From Parietichytrium sp. I65-24A (taxonomy: Eukaryota > Sar > Bigyra > Thraustochytrida > Thraustochytriidae): a stretch of 64,000 nt of DNA. The stretch lies in assembly GCA_012862575.1 (NCBI GenBank), contig BLSF01000038.1, positions 250,317-314,316 of the forward strand, given 5' to 3'. Numbering within the stretch: position 1 is the first letter of the stretch; each line of letters begins with the position of its first letter. Positions 1-8,848 of the stretch are shown piece by piece. The notes beneath the pieces were generated by a model that was given only the letters and a program-made list of their open reading frames with translations, ran no database searches and had not been told where the DNA came from. Made by a program: the position numbers and the translations under genes.

Positions 1-2
1 TA

Positions 3-485
3 GGAGTTGGAGAAGCTGGAAAAGCGGAACCGGGTGCGGCAAAGAATGGTGCGGTGGGACGAAGGGCGATGGAGAAGGCGTCGCATATAAGGTGCAAAGA
101 GCTTGAAGAGGCCCTAGTCAGCTCGCAAGAGTACTGCGAGAAACTCAAGTCGCAAATGTACAAACTGTGTGATGCGCTTCGGTTTGAAGCAAACGAGCGC
201 ACGAAAGCAATCGAGCAAAACAACCATTTGCAAAAATACCTCAAGTCGTACAGAAAAGGCGCTGAACAATGTGCCAGCCAAATGAAGTTGGCAAAGCGCA
301 CAATCGCTCACATGCAAGAGGAAATAGATATGCTCAAAGGCCAGCTCAAATTGTCAGATGATCGATACTTTGTAGAGCGGGCAAAACTTGAGACGGAGAG
401 GCGAACCAAAAATCGAGAGGCTGACGTATGGAAATCGATCGCGGTCAAACAAAGCAAAGTCCATCGGTTGCCGCAACTTCATTGA
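3..485 (+). CDS. Coiled-coil protein, C-terminal part (5' end outside window)
   Basis: The frame is open from the left edge of the window to a TGA/TAA-type stop ending at 485, so the gene probably begins upstream. The first in-window ATG in this frame is at 69. The visible ~160 residues are highly charged and helical, with Lys/Glu/Gln-rich heptad-like spacing (for example KELEEALVSSQ, HMQEEIDMLKGQL), which predicts a coiled coil for almost the whole segment. There is no catalytic motif, signal peptide or membrane segment. It runs tail to tail with the GH3 gene, 174 bases away. I do not recognise the family; a cytoskeletal or centrosomal coiled-coil protein is possible, but coiled coils alone do not show function. 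Confidence 0.6.
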   Translation, partial: GVGEAGKAEPGAAKNGAVGRRAMEKASHIRCKELEEALVSSQEYCEKLKSQMYKLCDALRFEANERTKAIEQNNHLQKYLKSYRKGAEQCASQMKLAKRTIAHMQEEIDMLKGQLKLSDDRYFVERAKLETERRTKNREADVWKSIAVKQSKVHRLPQLH

Positions 486-559
486 ATTGATAATGTTATC
501 GCAGAACTAGTCCATAGTGTTCTCTTGTAATTGTAATTTTAAGTTTCTTTTTATCATTG

Positions 560-565
560 TTTATT
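560..565 (-). promoter_or_regulatory. Possible polyadenylation signal of the GH3 gene
   Basis: The minus strand reads AATAAA about 95 bases beyond the GH3 stop codon, in an A/T-rich part of the convergent spacer. This is an inference from the hexamer only; no transcript evidence is available. Confidence 0.3.
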
Positions 566-659
566 TTTTGATTTAAAGAAATAAGGCAACAATGACACAA
601 GTCTCGAAATTGCGTCGGTCAGGGTGTGTGCTGCGGCAACACCATGACTCACGGATAGT

Positions 660-3041
660 CTACAGATGCACATACACGTCCTCCCCAGAGCCTTCGAGAT
701 TCAGCCTCCACTTCGCCTCATTGGATGCACCAGACTCGGAGGCTGAATCAAGTCGCACTCCCTCAGAGTACTCCTCTGATGGAAATACAACGAGATCCCT
801 TTCGGCATCCAACTCCAAGGTGACCACCTCGGTCTCAAGAGGAGCAAGAACAGAAGTTCGACTGAACGCCACAAGCTTTTTGATGAGGTCGCCGTGCCTA
901 TTTTCCTTGACTGCTGTGGCTGGAGGAGCTAAGAATCCAAGTACAGAAGTAGCGCCACTTCGAGAACCAGTGTTCTGGACTTTGACAGAAACTGTCCTCT
1001 TCTTGTCCTTCTTTTCGACTTCCAGAACGACGTACTTGAATGAAGTGTAGGAGAGTCCAAACCCAAAGGGCAATAGCACTTTGCCATTGTAGAAACGGTA
1101 CGTTCTGCCGGGATGCCCGGTTTTCTTGTTTGGGTGCATGTCCATGTTAATCAAGCTCACCTTCTCGGAGAACGAATTAGGATAGAATGTTTGAACAAGT
1201 CGCCCGCTTGGATTATTATCGCCAAAGATGGTTTTCGCAATCGCTTTACCACCGAACATCCCAGGATAGCCAGTCCAGAGAATAGCTCCAATATCGGGGT
1301 TGGCAAGCTCAGCACTGATATCGATCATTCCACCAGAGATGATGACGAGCGTGACGGGCGGCTTTCCTGCGATTTTTGCTGCATTCGCCACTGTTCTGAT
1401 GAATTCGTGCTGCAACCCGGGAAGCCACAGATCATAGCGATCTTTTCCCTCCCGTTCTTGATCTTGCCCGATTCCCATCACAAGGATAGTGTGTGCACTA
1501 CTTTCAGCGGCCTTTTTCGCCTCTGCAAATTCTTTTTCATCGAACACTGTGTCGTTAATTCCGCAACCTTTGATGTACTTTGTATTGGAGATCGAATCGG
1601 CTAGACCTTCCCTTACAGAATAAATGTGCGGCGGAATGCCTTCGTAATTTGCTAGTAAAGGTTCTCTCGAGTTTGCGTGTGGCCCCATCACGGCAATTGA
1701 GGCGCCACCATCGCGCAGCGCCTTTTGGTCCAGAGGTAGCGCGTTGTTTGAGTTCTTTAGGAGGACGATTGCCTGTTCGGCAGCCTCCAAAGCAAGCTGC
1801 AAATGCTCGGGTGCGCCTACAACGTCGAGCCCAATCTTTCTATATGGTTGTTCATCGACGGGATCGTACATCCCCAACCGCAACTGGATCTGAATGAGAT
1901 TCAACAAGGCGCCGTCCAGCAGCGCCTCGTCCGCAATTTTAGATTTCACCGAGTTTGCAGCATTTTCTACCAAAAAGTCATCACAGCCAATGTCCACACT
2001 GGCAGCGAGGGCCTCTTGAGCAATTTTCGGCTTGGTGTGCAATCGCCAATGATATTCAGAGAACAAGTTCACCAAAGCCAAGCAATCGCCAGTGATATAG
2101 CCTTTAAACCCCCACTTTTCGCGAGCAAGGTCTTTCATGAGCTCTTTGTTCAGGCAAGACGGAACTCCATTTATAGCATTGTAGCTGCACATCAACGACG
2201 TCACTTTGCCGCGCGTGACGCACGACTCAAACGCGGGTAAATAGGTCTCATGCATGTCCCGAAGTGAGACAATTGCATTGAATGAGAATCGTCCAACGCC
2301 GCTCCACTCCTCAAGGCTATATGCTGCGTAGTGTTTGCAGCAAGCAGAAGCTTTCAACCGCGTCGGGTCTTCCTTGCCATTCTGAAATCCCGTCACAAAA
2401 TGCTCTGCGTACGCTCCATTCAGCAACGGGTCTTCTCCAGGAGTCTCTTGCCCGCGCCCCCACCTAGGGTCGCGAAAGATGTTGATGTTTGGCGTCCAGA
2501 ATGTAAGCCCAGCATGGCCAACGTTCGCAAATGCCCTGCACTCTGTGGAAATTGCCGAACCCAACGTGTTAAACAGAGTGACATTAAAAGAAGCCGCGGT
2601 TGCAATCACTTGCGGAAATGATGTAGCATTGGGAAGTGGGTCCTTGAACAGGACTCCAGGAGACTTGGCAACGCCGTGCAGTGCCTCGCTCCACCATTGG
2701 TAAGCTGAAAGACCGAGCCGTGGGACAGCGCGAGCGTTGTTCCCAAGCAGGCTTGCCTTCTCCTCTAAAGTGAACCGCTTGATAAGGTCCCAAGCCCTTT
2801 CCTCCAGGCCAAGCGTGGTATCGCAGAACGGAAAGGCTGGCTGCTTCACTGATTCATTCAGGCACGGATTGACAAAAGCGCCAATTTCCGATAGCTCGAG
2901 CTCCTCATCTGTGCCAAACATAAAGTATGGCGTGCTCGGCCCGGAGAAACTAGCCAGCAAAAACGCGCCAGCAAGCGCGCTCAGCAGACCAAGTCTCGCC
3001 CACATTCTCATACCCCGTCTCTGCCTGCTTGTCTTGATCAT
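660..3041 (-). CDS. GH3 beta-xylosidase / alpha-arabinofuranosidase-like enzyme
   Basis: A 793-residue protein of the plant/fungal GH3 beta-xylosidase branch, which releases xylose or arabinose from the non-reducing ends of xylo-oligosaccharides and wall glycans. A hydrophobic segment near residues 14-35 (MWARLGLLSALAGAFLLASF) acts as signal peptide or type II anchor. Met11 or Met13 are alternative starts. Family blocks follow: YQWWSEALHGVA, FWTPNINIFRDPRWGRGQE, TPGEDPLLNGAYA and GFKGYITGDCLAL. Asp319 in the last block is the expected catalytic nucleophile. The C-terminal GH3 domain and a fibronectin-III-like domain (about residue 660 onward, starting at LLPFGFGLSYTSF) are complete. The length fits the family. 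The enzyme would act in the secretory pathway or outside the cell, on wall turnover or food polysaccharide. The exact sugar specificity cannot be read from the sequence. Confidence 0.9.
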   Translation of the reverse strand: MIKTSRQRRGMRMWARLGLLSALAGAFLLASFSGPSTPYFMFGTDEELELSEIGAFVNPCLNESVKQPAFPFCDTTLGLEERAWDLIKRFTLEEKASLLGNNARAVPRLGLSAYQWWSEALHGVAKSPGVLFKDPLPNATSFPQVIATAASFNVTLFNTLGSAISTECRAFANVGHAGLTFWTPNINIFRDPRWGRGQETPGEDPLLNGAYAEHFVTGFQNGKEDPTRLKASACCKHYAAYSLEEWSGVGRFSFNAIVSLRDMHETYLPAFESCVTRGKVTSLMCSYNAINGVPSCLNKELMKDLAREKWGFKGYITGDCLALVNLFSEYHWRLHTKPKIAQEALAASVDIGCDDFLVENAANSVKSKIADEALLDGALLNLIQIQLRLGMYDPVDEQPYRKIGLDVVGAPEHLQLALEAAEQAIVLLKNSNNALPLDQKALRDGGASIAVMGPHANSREPLLANYEGIPPHIYSVREGLADSISNTKYIKGCGINDTVFDEKEFAEAKKAAESSAHTILVMGIGQDQEREGKDRYDLWLPGLQHEFIRTVANAAKIAGKPPVTLVIISGGMIDISAELANPDIGAILWTGYPGMFGGKAIAKTIFGDNNPSGRLVQTFYPNSFSEKVSLINMDMHPNKKTGHPGRTYRFYNGKVLLPFGFGLSYTSFKYVVLEVEKKDKKRTVSVKVQNTGSRSGATSVLGFLAPPATAVKENRHGDLIKKLVAFSRTSVLAPLETEVVTLELDAERDLVVFPSEEYSEGVRLDSASESGASNEAKWRLNLEGSGEDVYVHL

Positions 3042-3689
3042 GGACTCTTGGCCAAGTTCTGACTCGCGAGGCGCCTTTCCGTTCGCCTTGTCCGGCCTTG
3101 GGGACCCGCAACCTCACTCTTCTGGAGCTGCTGACGCTGCTGCGCGAACTTTCGGCGTTTGGACTCGTTCCTATCTCTTTGATCTTCTCGGTCTTCTGGC
3201 CCTTCTGGTCCTCTAGTTTAACAGAGTCACAGCTTGCAGCTTGCAGATTGCCATTCCTTCGTTCAAGTTGGACTCACTCTAGTGTTGTGCTCTTTTTGCG
3301 TCTCCTCAGTCTCCTCTCCCTCTCCCTCTCCACGTCCCTCACACCTTCCATGCACGTATGCATGTGTATGCATGCACACAAGCTGTGTGAGTACTGAGCA
3401 CAAGTCCAGAGGCTTAGTAGCAGCTTGTGTATTGTGGATCATGATAAGCTTTTCAGACCTCGCCTCCATTATACTGAGTGCTAGCTAGTACTGTAGATGT
3501 ACCGGTACTACTACTAGAGTCCGCGGGTTGATGACTCGAGTCACGGTTGAGACCTCTTTTGGGTATGCATACCGGTACCGAGTACCGGTCCTGACTGTGA
3601 GTGTACTGTACACCAATAGTGGTATGGGATTACTTGCGACCAAAAGTCAAAAGTCTTCATTGTAAGTCTTTATTAAACATGATTTTAAA

Positions 3690-4301
3690 NNNNNNNNNNN
3701 NNNNNNNNNNNNNNNNNNNNNNNNNNNNNNNNNNNNNNNNNNNNNNNNNNNNNNNNNNNNNNNNNNNNNNNNNNNNNNNNNNNNNNNNNNNNNNNNNNNN
3801 NNNNNNNNNNNNNNNNNNNNNNNNNNNNNNNNNNNNNNNNNNNNNNNNNNNNNNNNNNNNNNNNNNNNNNNNNNNNNNNNNNNNNNNNNNNNNNNNNNNN
3901 NNNNNNNNNNNNNNNNNNNNNNNNNNNNNNNNNNNNNNNNNNNNNNNNNNNNNNNNNNNNNNNNNNNNNNNNNNNNNNNNNNNNNNNNNNNNNNNNNNNN
4001 NNNNNNNNNNNNNNNNNNNNNNNNNNNNNNNNNNNNNNNNNNNNNNNNNNNNNNNNNNNNNNNNNNNNNNNNNNNNNNNNNNNNNNNNNNNNNNNNNNNN
4101 NNNNNNNNNNNNNNNNNNNNNNNNNNNNNNNNNNNNNNNNNNNNNNNNNNNNNNNNNNNNNNNNNNNNNNNNNNNNNNNNNNNNNNNNNNNNNNNNNNNN
4201 NNNNNNNNNNNNNNNNNNNNNNNNNNNNNNNNNNNNNNNNNNNNNNNNNNNNNNNNNNNNNNNNNNNNNNNNNNNNNNNNNNNNNNNNNNNNNNNNNNNN
4301 N
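3690..4301. other. Assembly gap (612 N)
   Basis: An unbroken run of N that ends directly at a GA dinucleotide repeat. The gap was probably caused by a longer GA/CT microsatellite that could not be assembled. Promoter or 5' UTR sequence of the TPS gene may be missing here. Confidence 0.98.
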
Positions 4302-4337
<36 letters not shown>

Positions 4338-4344
4338 GGAAGAA
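4302..4344 (+). repeat. GA dinucleotide microsatellite
   Basis: At least 16 GA units (4302-4334) followed by GGAAGGAAGAAA. It lies on the sense strand about 290 bases before the TPS start codon. It is one of several sense-strand purine tracts in this window, and its left end is lost in the assembly gap. Confidence 0.95.
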
Positions 4345-4633
4345 ACTCGTGTCGTACGGAAAGGTTTCCTTTTTTTTTTTTTAAGCAGTCGCTCTTGAAA
4401 GAGAGCACCGAGAGGAAAGATTGGGGAGTTGGATACCTCGGTTTCTGTTGCGGAATTTTGTGGAATAGGTAGAGCTCATTTGTTCGCGAGAAAGAGGGAC
4501 TGAGTATTGGAGATTTGAGATTTGGCACTGCTCACAAAGTACTTGGAGGAGTGGGCGGACGCAGCAAGTAGCTAGTAGCGAGTGTGAGAGCAGTCAGTGC
4601 CAGCGTAGTTGGCGCTGGCGCGGGAGGAGGAGG

Positions 4634-7600
4634 ATGCCGGGACTGACGCGGGTGACGTTCAAGGTGAAGGCGGACCTGGAAATCGGGCAAAACCTGGTCC
4701 TTACCGGGGACAACCGTGCGCTGGGATCGTTTAGCCCAAACCGGGGGCTGCCACTGGTGACCACGCCGCAGGAGTTTCCCATCTGGCGCACGAACCGGCC
4801 TGTAAATCTGCCAGCTGGCATCCCGCTCTCGTACAAATATGTCATCACCAGCGGCGGGCAGTTTCACGGCTGGGAGCCGATCATTGCACACGCCAGGGTG
4901 TTTGTCCCGGAGGGCAGTGAGATGGAGGTGTTAGATGAGATGGGAGTCTATGAAGACGATAATAGCGAGCTGGCCAGAGCGGCCACTCTGCAGAGAAGCA
5001 GCTCCAGATCGGCAATGTCCCCGGTGTCTGGAGCATCTCCCACAAGCCCAACTTCACCAGCGGCCCAGCAAGTTGGCCAGCTCCAACAGCGACTTCAACA
5101 GAAAACCGAGCAGGATGCACAGCCGAAGAGGCCCACACATCCCCATGTTCGTTTCAAGCTTAACGATGCCAGCTCGGACGTCGTCTTCGCTGGCGCGGAC
5201 CAGTCTGCTGGAATGCCTGCAGAAACGACTGAGAGAGAGTCCTCCAGTGCATCTGCATCTGCATCTGCTCAAGCGGAGGGGCTCACCGAAGCAGCACATT
5301 CAGGCGAGATACCCGCGCGGCTCAGCGCGGATGGAGGTGAGGAGAGAGAAAAGTCAGGACTGGAAAGCGCTTTTAAACAGCCTGCGCAAATGGAAGATCA
5401 GGAGTCCAAAAAACCTAAAGAAAAGACGCGGAGGCACAGTCTGCACAACCCAATGCACGCGCGTTCGTCCTCGGACAATCAAGATCTATGGGAACAACAT
5501 AAGCGCCGGGCCGCGCTTTCCGACGGGGACACTGATGACGAAAGCGATCAGCTAGGTGGCGACGGAGGCGGCCCTCAGAGGGCATCGATCAGCAAACGAC
5601 TAAATCGCTTCAGCTCTGCTGGCGATAAAAAACCCGACCAAGCTGAAATGGCGCGTATTGAAGCTGAGTTTCGCTCTTCCCCTGCAGCTCGCCCACAACA
5701 ACTCAAGTCATATCGCATGTTCCTCGTCTCATACAATCTCCCGATGTTCCTCTATGTTGACCCAACCAAGCCTGCCGGAAAACGCTGGCGCGCGGAGTGG
5801 AATCCCGACAGCATATCGAGGAAATCAGAAGATAGTGTGGCAAACGATCACTCTGTGATGTGGGTCGGGGCCATCACACCGTACGTAATCATTGATCCTG
5901 ATGTCGAGCTGTGTTGGAGGCTCAAGGAGGAAGATCGGCAAGAGATTAGCACCGTCCTGAAAGAGTTCAATTGCGTCCCTATTTTCTTCGAGAAGGAGAC
6001 GTTCGTTGATCACTATGTACGCTCCTGCCTGCTGCGCATTCGCGATATCTTCCACAATGTGCTTGGAGTCAATATTCCAAACGAGGCTCGGAGACGAAGG
6101 TACGAGGTAGAAAAGAGCGCAGACCTATTGGATATGGAATCCGATCCAATTTCGAATCCTGAGCAGAGTGACGGCGACAGACCAGCTTCCCCAATATCGG
6201 CATCGGGTGCTTCCGAGAAGAAGAAGCGCGACCGTTGGGAAGGCTTTGAGCATGGCTGCAATATCTTTGCGGAGAAGATCATGGAGCTCTTGAAGGAAAA
6301 CATCACGGACAGAGATCTGGTGTGGGTACATAATTATCCGCTGATGCTCGTCCCACGCCTCTTGCGGGAGAAGGCTGCCGCTGCTGGTCTCTCCCTGCAG
6401 ATGCAGCCTAAGATTGTCTTCTTCCTGCATACGCCGTTCCCGACCTCAGAGATCTTTCGTACACTTTCGGTGCGTAACGAACTTTTAGAGGGCGTTCTCG
6501 GGGCCAACATTGTCGGTTTTCACACGTTTGACCACGCTCGGCATTTCATCACTTCTTGTAAGCGGTTTCTGGGACTTCAGTTTCACTCCCAAGAAGGCGG
6601 CCGTCTCGTCGTTGACCACATGGACAGGGCAGTTCTCATCGCTATATCACACGTGGGAATTGAGAGAAACCTTCTCAACGACGCAGTGGAGTCTCCCGAA
6701 TGCCTATCCATGGCGGATGCCATTCGCAAAAAGTACCAGGGGAAAATCATAATTGTGGGAATGGACGAGTTAACTCGTCTTAACGGCGTGCCTCTAAAGC
6801 TTCTTGCATTCGAGAAACTTTTGAATGAGATCCCAAAGTACCGCGACAAGGTGGTCTTTATTCAGCATGGACTTCGTGTGCTTGCCCATCAACTGATTCG
6901 ATTGACTGAAGCAGACATCATGAGCAGTCTCGAAGATCGTGGCGGAAAGCTTGAAGAGGGTGTCCGAGCAATTGTGGAGGTCAAGGAGCTGTGCGATCGA
7001 ATTAATCGCGTGCATGGTCCAGTGGCAGTCTTCAAAGAATATCCTGTCAACGAGTGGCCAACTGTTGAGCAAAGGGCAGCCATTTGGGCATCGGCGGACA
7101 TCATGATTTGCACACCAGTAATGGAAGGGCTGAATCTACTACCGCTGGAGTACGCCTTCTGCCACCGGGACCCTGCAGGAGTTGTCATCATGTCTGAATT
7201 TTCCGCAGCATCCAGAGTGCTCAACGGCGCAATTCGAATCAACTGCTACGACATGGAGGAGATAGTGACTGCTTTTGATCAAGCGCTTTGCATGAGTGTG
7301 GAGGAAAGAAATGCGCGACGTGATCGAGATTGCAGCTACATTACCAACCGGTCGAGTGCGGCTTGGACTCGCAACATTCTTTTGGATGTCGAAGCTGGCA
7401 TATCCAACCAATCCCATGTCATAACCTCCCTGGACAAGGATATATTGCAAGGGTCCGAGTACCACAGTGTTGTATCCTTTGAGAATGTTGTTCTGGAAGG
7501 ATTTTGTCAGCCACTGGTAGTGAACGACGTTGTGCGCAGCTACGAGAAGTGCAGCAAACGTATCATCTTCCTTGACTATGCGGGAACCCTGGCACCTCGC

Positions 7601-8524
7601 GAGCTTGGGAATCTTGCGGTGAAGCGCGATTTCCTGGGAATCAGCAAGCGCAAGTTGTCGCCAAAGGTCTCCACAATTTTAAAGCTCTTGTGCTCCGATC
7701 CGCGTAATATTGTGTTCGTAATCAGTGGAAATTCCACTGAAGTCCTTACTGCTGCCTTTGCGGAGATTCTCGAAGATCCAAGTACTCCACTTGGAATTGT
7801 TGCGCACTCTGGGCTGATGATCAGATGGGGGAACATTCTGCGCAAGGCGGAGTTGTCTGCAACAAACCAAGCGCAGCTGTTCCAGTCCAGGAATCTCGGC
7901 AACCTCCGCGCGCAGTCCCCCGTCGATGACAACAGCGACTGGGAGCACATTCTTCCTGGAGTGGAGCAGGAGTGGTCCGGGTGGATAGAGGCTGCGGAAA
8001 TCCCCGATATTCTGGAAGATTACACTTGGAGGACCGGCGGAAGCTCTTGGCGACAGACCAAGGTGACTACCTCGTGGCAGTTCCGGCAAGCAGACCCTGA
8101 ATGGGGCGGAATGCAGGCTGTCGAGCTTCAACACGAGCTCGAGGAGGCAATCGCCAACGTGAACGTTCCGATCGCCGTAATTCGAAAGAAGCATACGGTG
8201 GAGCTGCTTCCCAAGGGAGTTGACAAAGGCAAGGCCGTGTCCCATATATTCGAAGAAGTCAAGCAACGGGTTGGCTTTGAGCCAGACTACTGCTTTTGTG
8301 TAGGTGATGACACCTCGGATGAGCCCATGTATTCAAATGTCATGGATCATATGGCAAGCGCGCCATACAACAGCAGTGTCTCCGAGCGCTTCGGACATGT
8401 TTATACCTGTACAGTTGGTAGAAAGCCGACCGCAGCTCAGTATTACCTCACTGACACCGAACAGGTGGTCCAAACTCTGTTCGAATTGTCCAAATCCCTG
8501 GCTTCGAAACCCGTCAGCAGCTAA
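4634..8524 (+). CDS. CBM20 - trehalose-6-phosphate synthase - phosphatase fusion, probably catalytically dead
   Basis: A 1296-residue protein. Residues about 3-100 form a CBM20 starch/glycogen-binding domain, and 105-345 are a Ser/Pro/acidic linker. About 350-945 is a GT20 trehalose-6-phosphate synthase domain, and about 975-1290 is a HAD-type TPP domain. The GT20 fold blocks are clear (FFLHTPFPTSEIFRTL, GANIVGFHTFDHARHF, GLNLLPLEYAF), but key residues known from E. coli OtsA are changed. The N-terminal Arg is Asn368, the Asp of the VHDYHL block is Asn567 (VHNYPL), and the Arg/Lys pair of the DRLDYIKG block is Glu712/Asn717. In the phosphatase the DxDGT box reads DYAGT: nucleophile Asp981 remains but the second, acid/base Asp is Ala983. 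GDDTSDE (1224-1230) is kept. This resembles plant class II TPS proteins, so a regulatory role linking stored glucan to sugar-phosphate status is inferred. A linker insertion sits at about 490-535. Confidence 0.93.
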   Translation: MPGLTRVTFKVKADLEIGQNLVLTGDNRALGSFSPNRGLPLVTTPQEFPIWRTNRPVNLPAGIPLSYKYVITSGGQFHGWEPIIAHARVFVPEGSEMEVLDEMGVYEDDNSELARAATLQRSSSRSAMSPVSGASPTSPTSPAAQQVGQLQQRLQQKTEQDAQPKRPTHPHVRFKLNDASSDVVFAGADQSAGMPAETTERESSSASASASAQAEGLTEAAHSGEIPARLSADGGEEREKSGLESAFKQPAQMEDQESKKPKEKTRRHSLHNPMHARSSSDNQDLWEQHKRRAALSDGDTDDESDQLGGDGGGPQRASISKRLNRFSSAGDKKPDQAEMARIEAEFRSSPAARPQQLKSYRMFLVSYNLPMFLYVDPTKPAGKRWRAEWNPDSISRKSEDSVANDHSVMWVGAITPYVIIDPDVELCWRLKEEDRQEISTVLKEFNCVPIFFEKETFVDHYVRSCLLRIRDIFHNVLGVNIPNEARRRRYEVEKSADLLDMESDPISNPEQSDGDRPASPISASGASEKKKRDRWEGFEHGCNIFAEKIMELLKENITDRDLVWVHNYPLMLVPRLLREKAAAAGLSLQMQPKIVFFLHTPFPTSEIFRTLSVRNELLEGVLGANIVGFHTFDHARHFITSCKRFLGLQFHSQEGGRLVVDHMDRAVLIAISHVGIERNLLNDAVESPECLSMADAIRKKYQGKIIIVGMDELTRLNGVPLKLLAFEKLLNEIPKYRDKVVFIQHGLRVLAHQLIRLTEADIMSSLEDRGGKLEEGVRAIVEVKELCDRINRVHGPVAVFKEYPVNEWPTVEQRAAIWASADIMICTPVMEGLNLLPLEYAFCHRDPAGVVIMSEFSAASRVLNGAIRINCYDMEEIVTAFDQALCMSVEERNARRDRDCSYITNRSSAAWTRNILLDVEAGISNQSHVITSLDKDILQGSEYHSVVSFENVVLEGFCQPLVVNDVVRSYEKCSKRIIFLDYAGTLAPRELGNLAVKRDFLGISKRKLSPKVSTILKLLCSDPRNIVFVISGNSTEVLTAAFAEILEDPSTPLGIVAHSGLMIRWGNILRKAELSATNQAQLFQSRNLGNLRAQSPVDDNSDWEHILPGVEQEWSGWIEAAEIPDILEDYTWRTGGSSWRQTKVTTSWQFRQADPEWGGMQAVELQHELEEAIANVNVPIAVIRKKHTVELLPKGVDKGKAVSHIFEEVKQRVGFEPDYCFCVGDDTSDEPMYSNVMDHMASAPYNSSVSERFGHVYTCTVGRKPTAAQYYLTDTEQVVQTLFELSKSLASKPVSS

Positions 8525-8848
8525 ATCGCATTTACAGTTAATATATACGCACATAAACTCTGAACATGTTCCTCTGTTGACGTCATAATTTCTCCAAAGT
8601 ACCAAAGTAGATGCAAAAGTCTGATCCCTTGCTGTTTTTTTATCCTAATGAGAAATGAAGGTCATCTCGAGAAACGGAAAGAGAATTAAATCCTAATACA
8701 CAAGCATCCCAAACGTCAATTACCTTTCCCAACTTTGCCTCTCTTAATCAAGAAGAAGAGATGTATCACGAAATAATTTGGGAAATAACAACACAGTATA
8801 AACACCTGAGGGATATCAGCTCACTGATTCGGGAAGCTTGAAACTTGC
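8525..8848. other. Convergent 3' spacer, TPS / karyopherin
   Basis: A/T-rich 324-base tail-to-tail spacer. I see no gene, no exact AATAAA for either side, and no repeat. Confidence 0.6.

Larger units (their letters stand above)
3042..4633. other. Divergent spacer between GH3 and TPS genes
   Basis: No convincing gene. It holds a pyrimidine tract at 3301-3340 (purines on the GH3 sense strand), TACCGGTA palindromes at 3499-3508 and 3569-3589, the assembly gap, a GA repeat, and a T-run around 4370-4382. Long open frames here exist only because the N run contains no stops. Confidence 0.7.

Noticed and set aside
3601-4528. Long frames across the N run on both strands
   Set aside because: They are open only because N codons cannot be read as stops.
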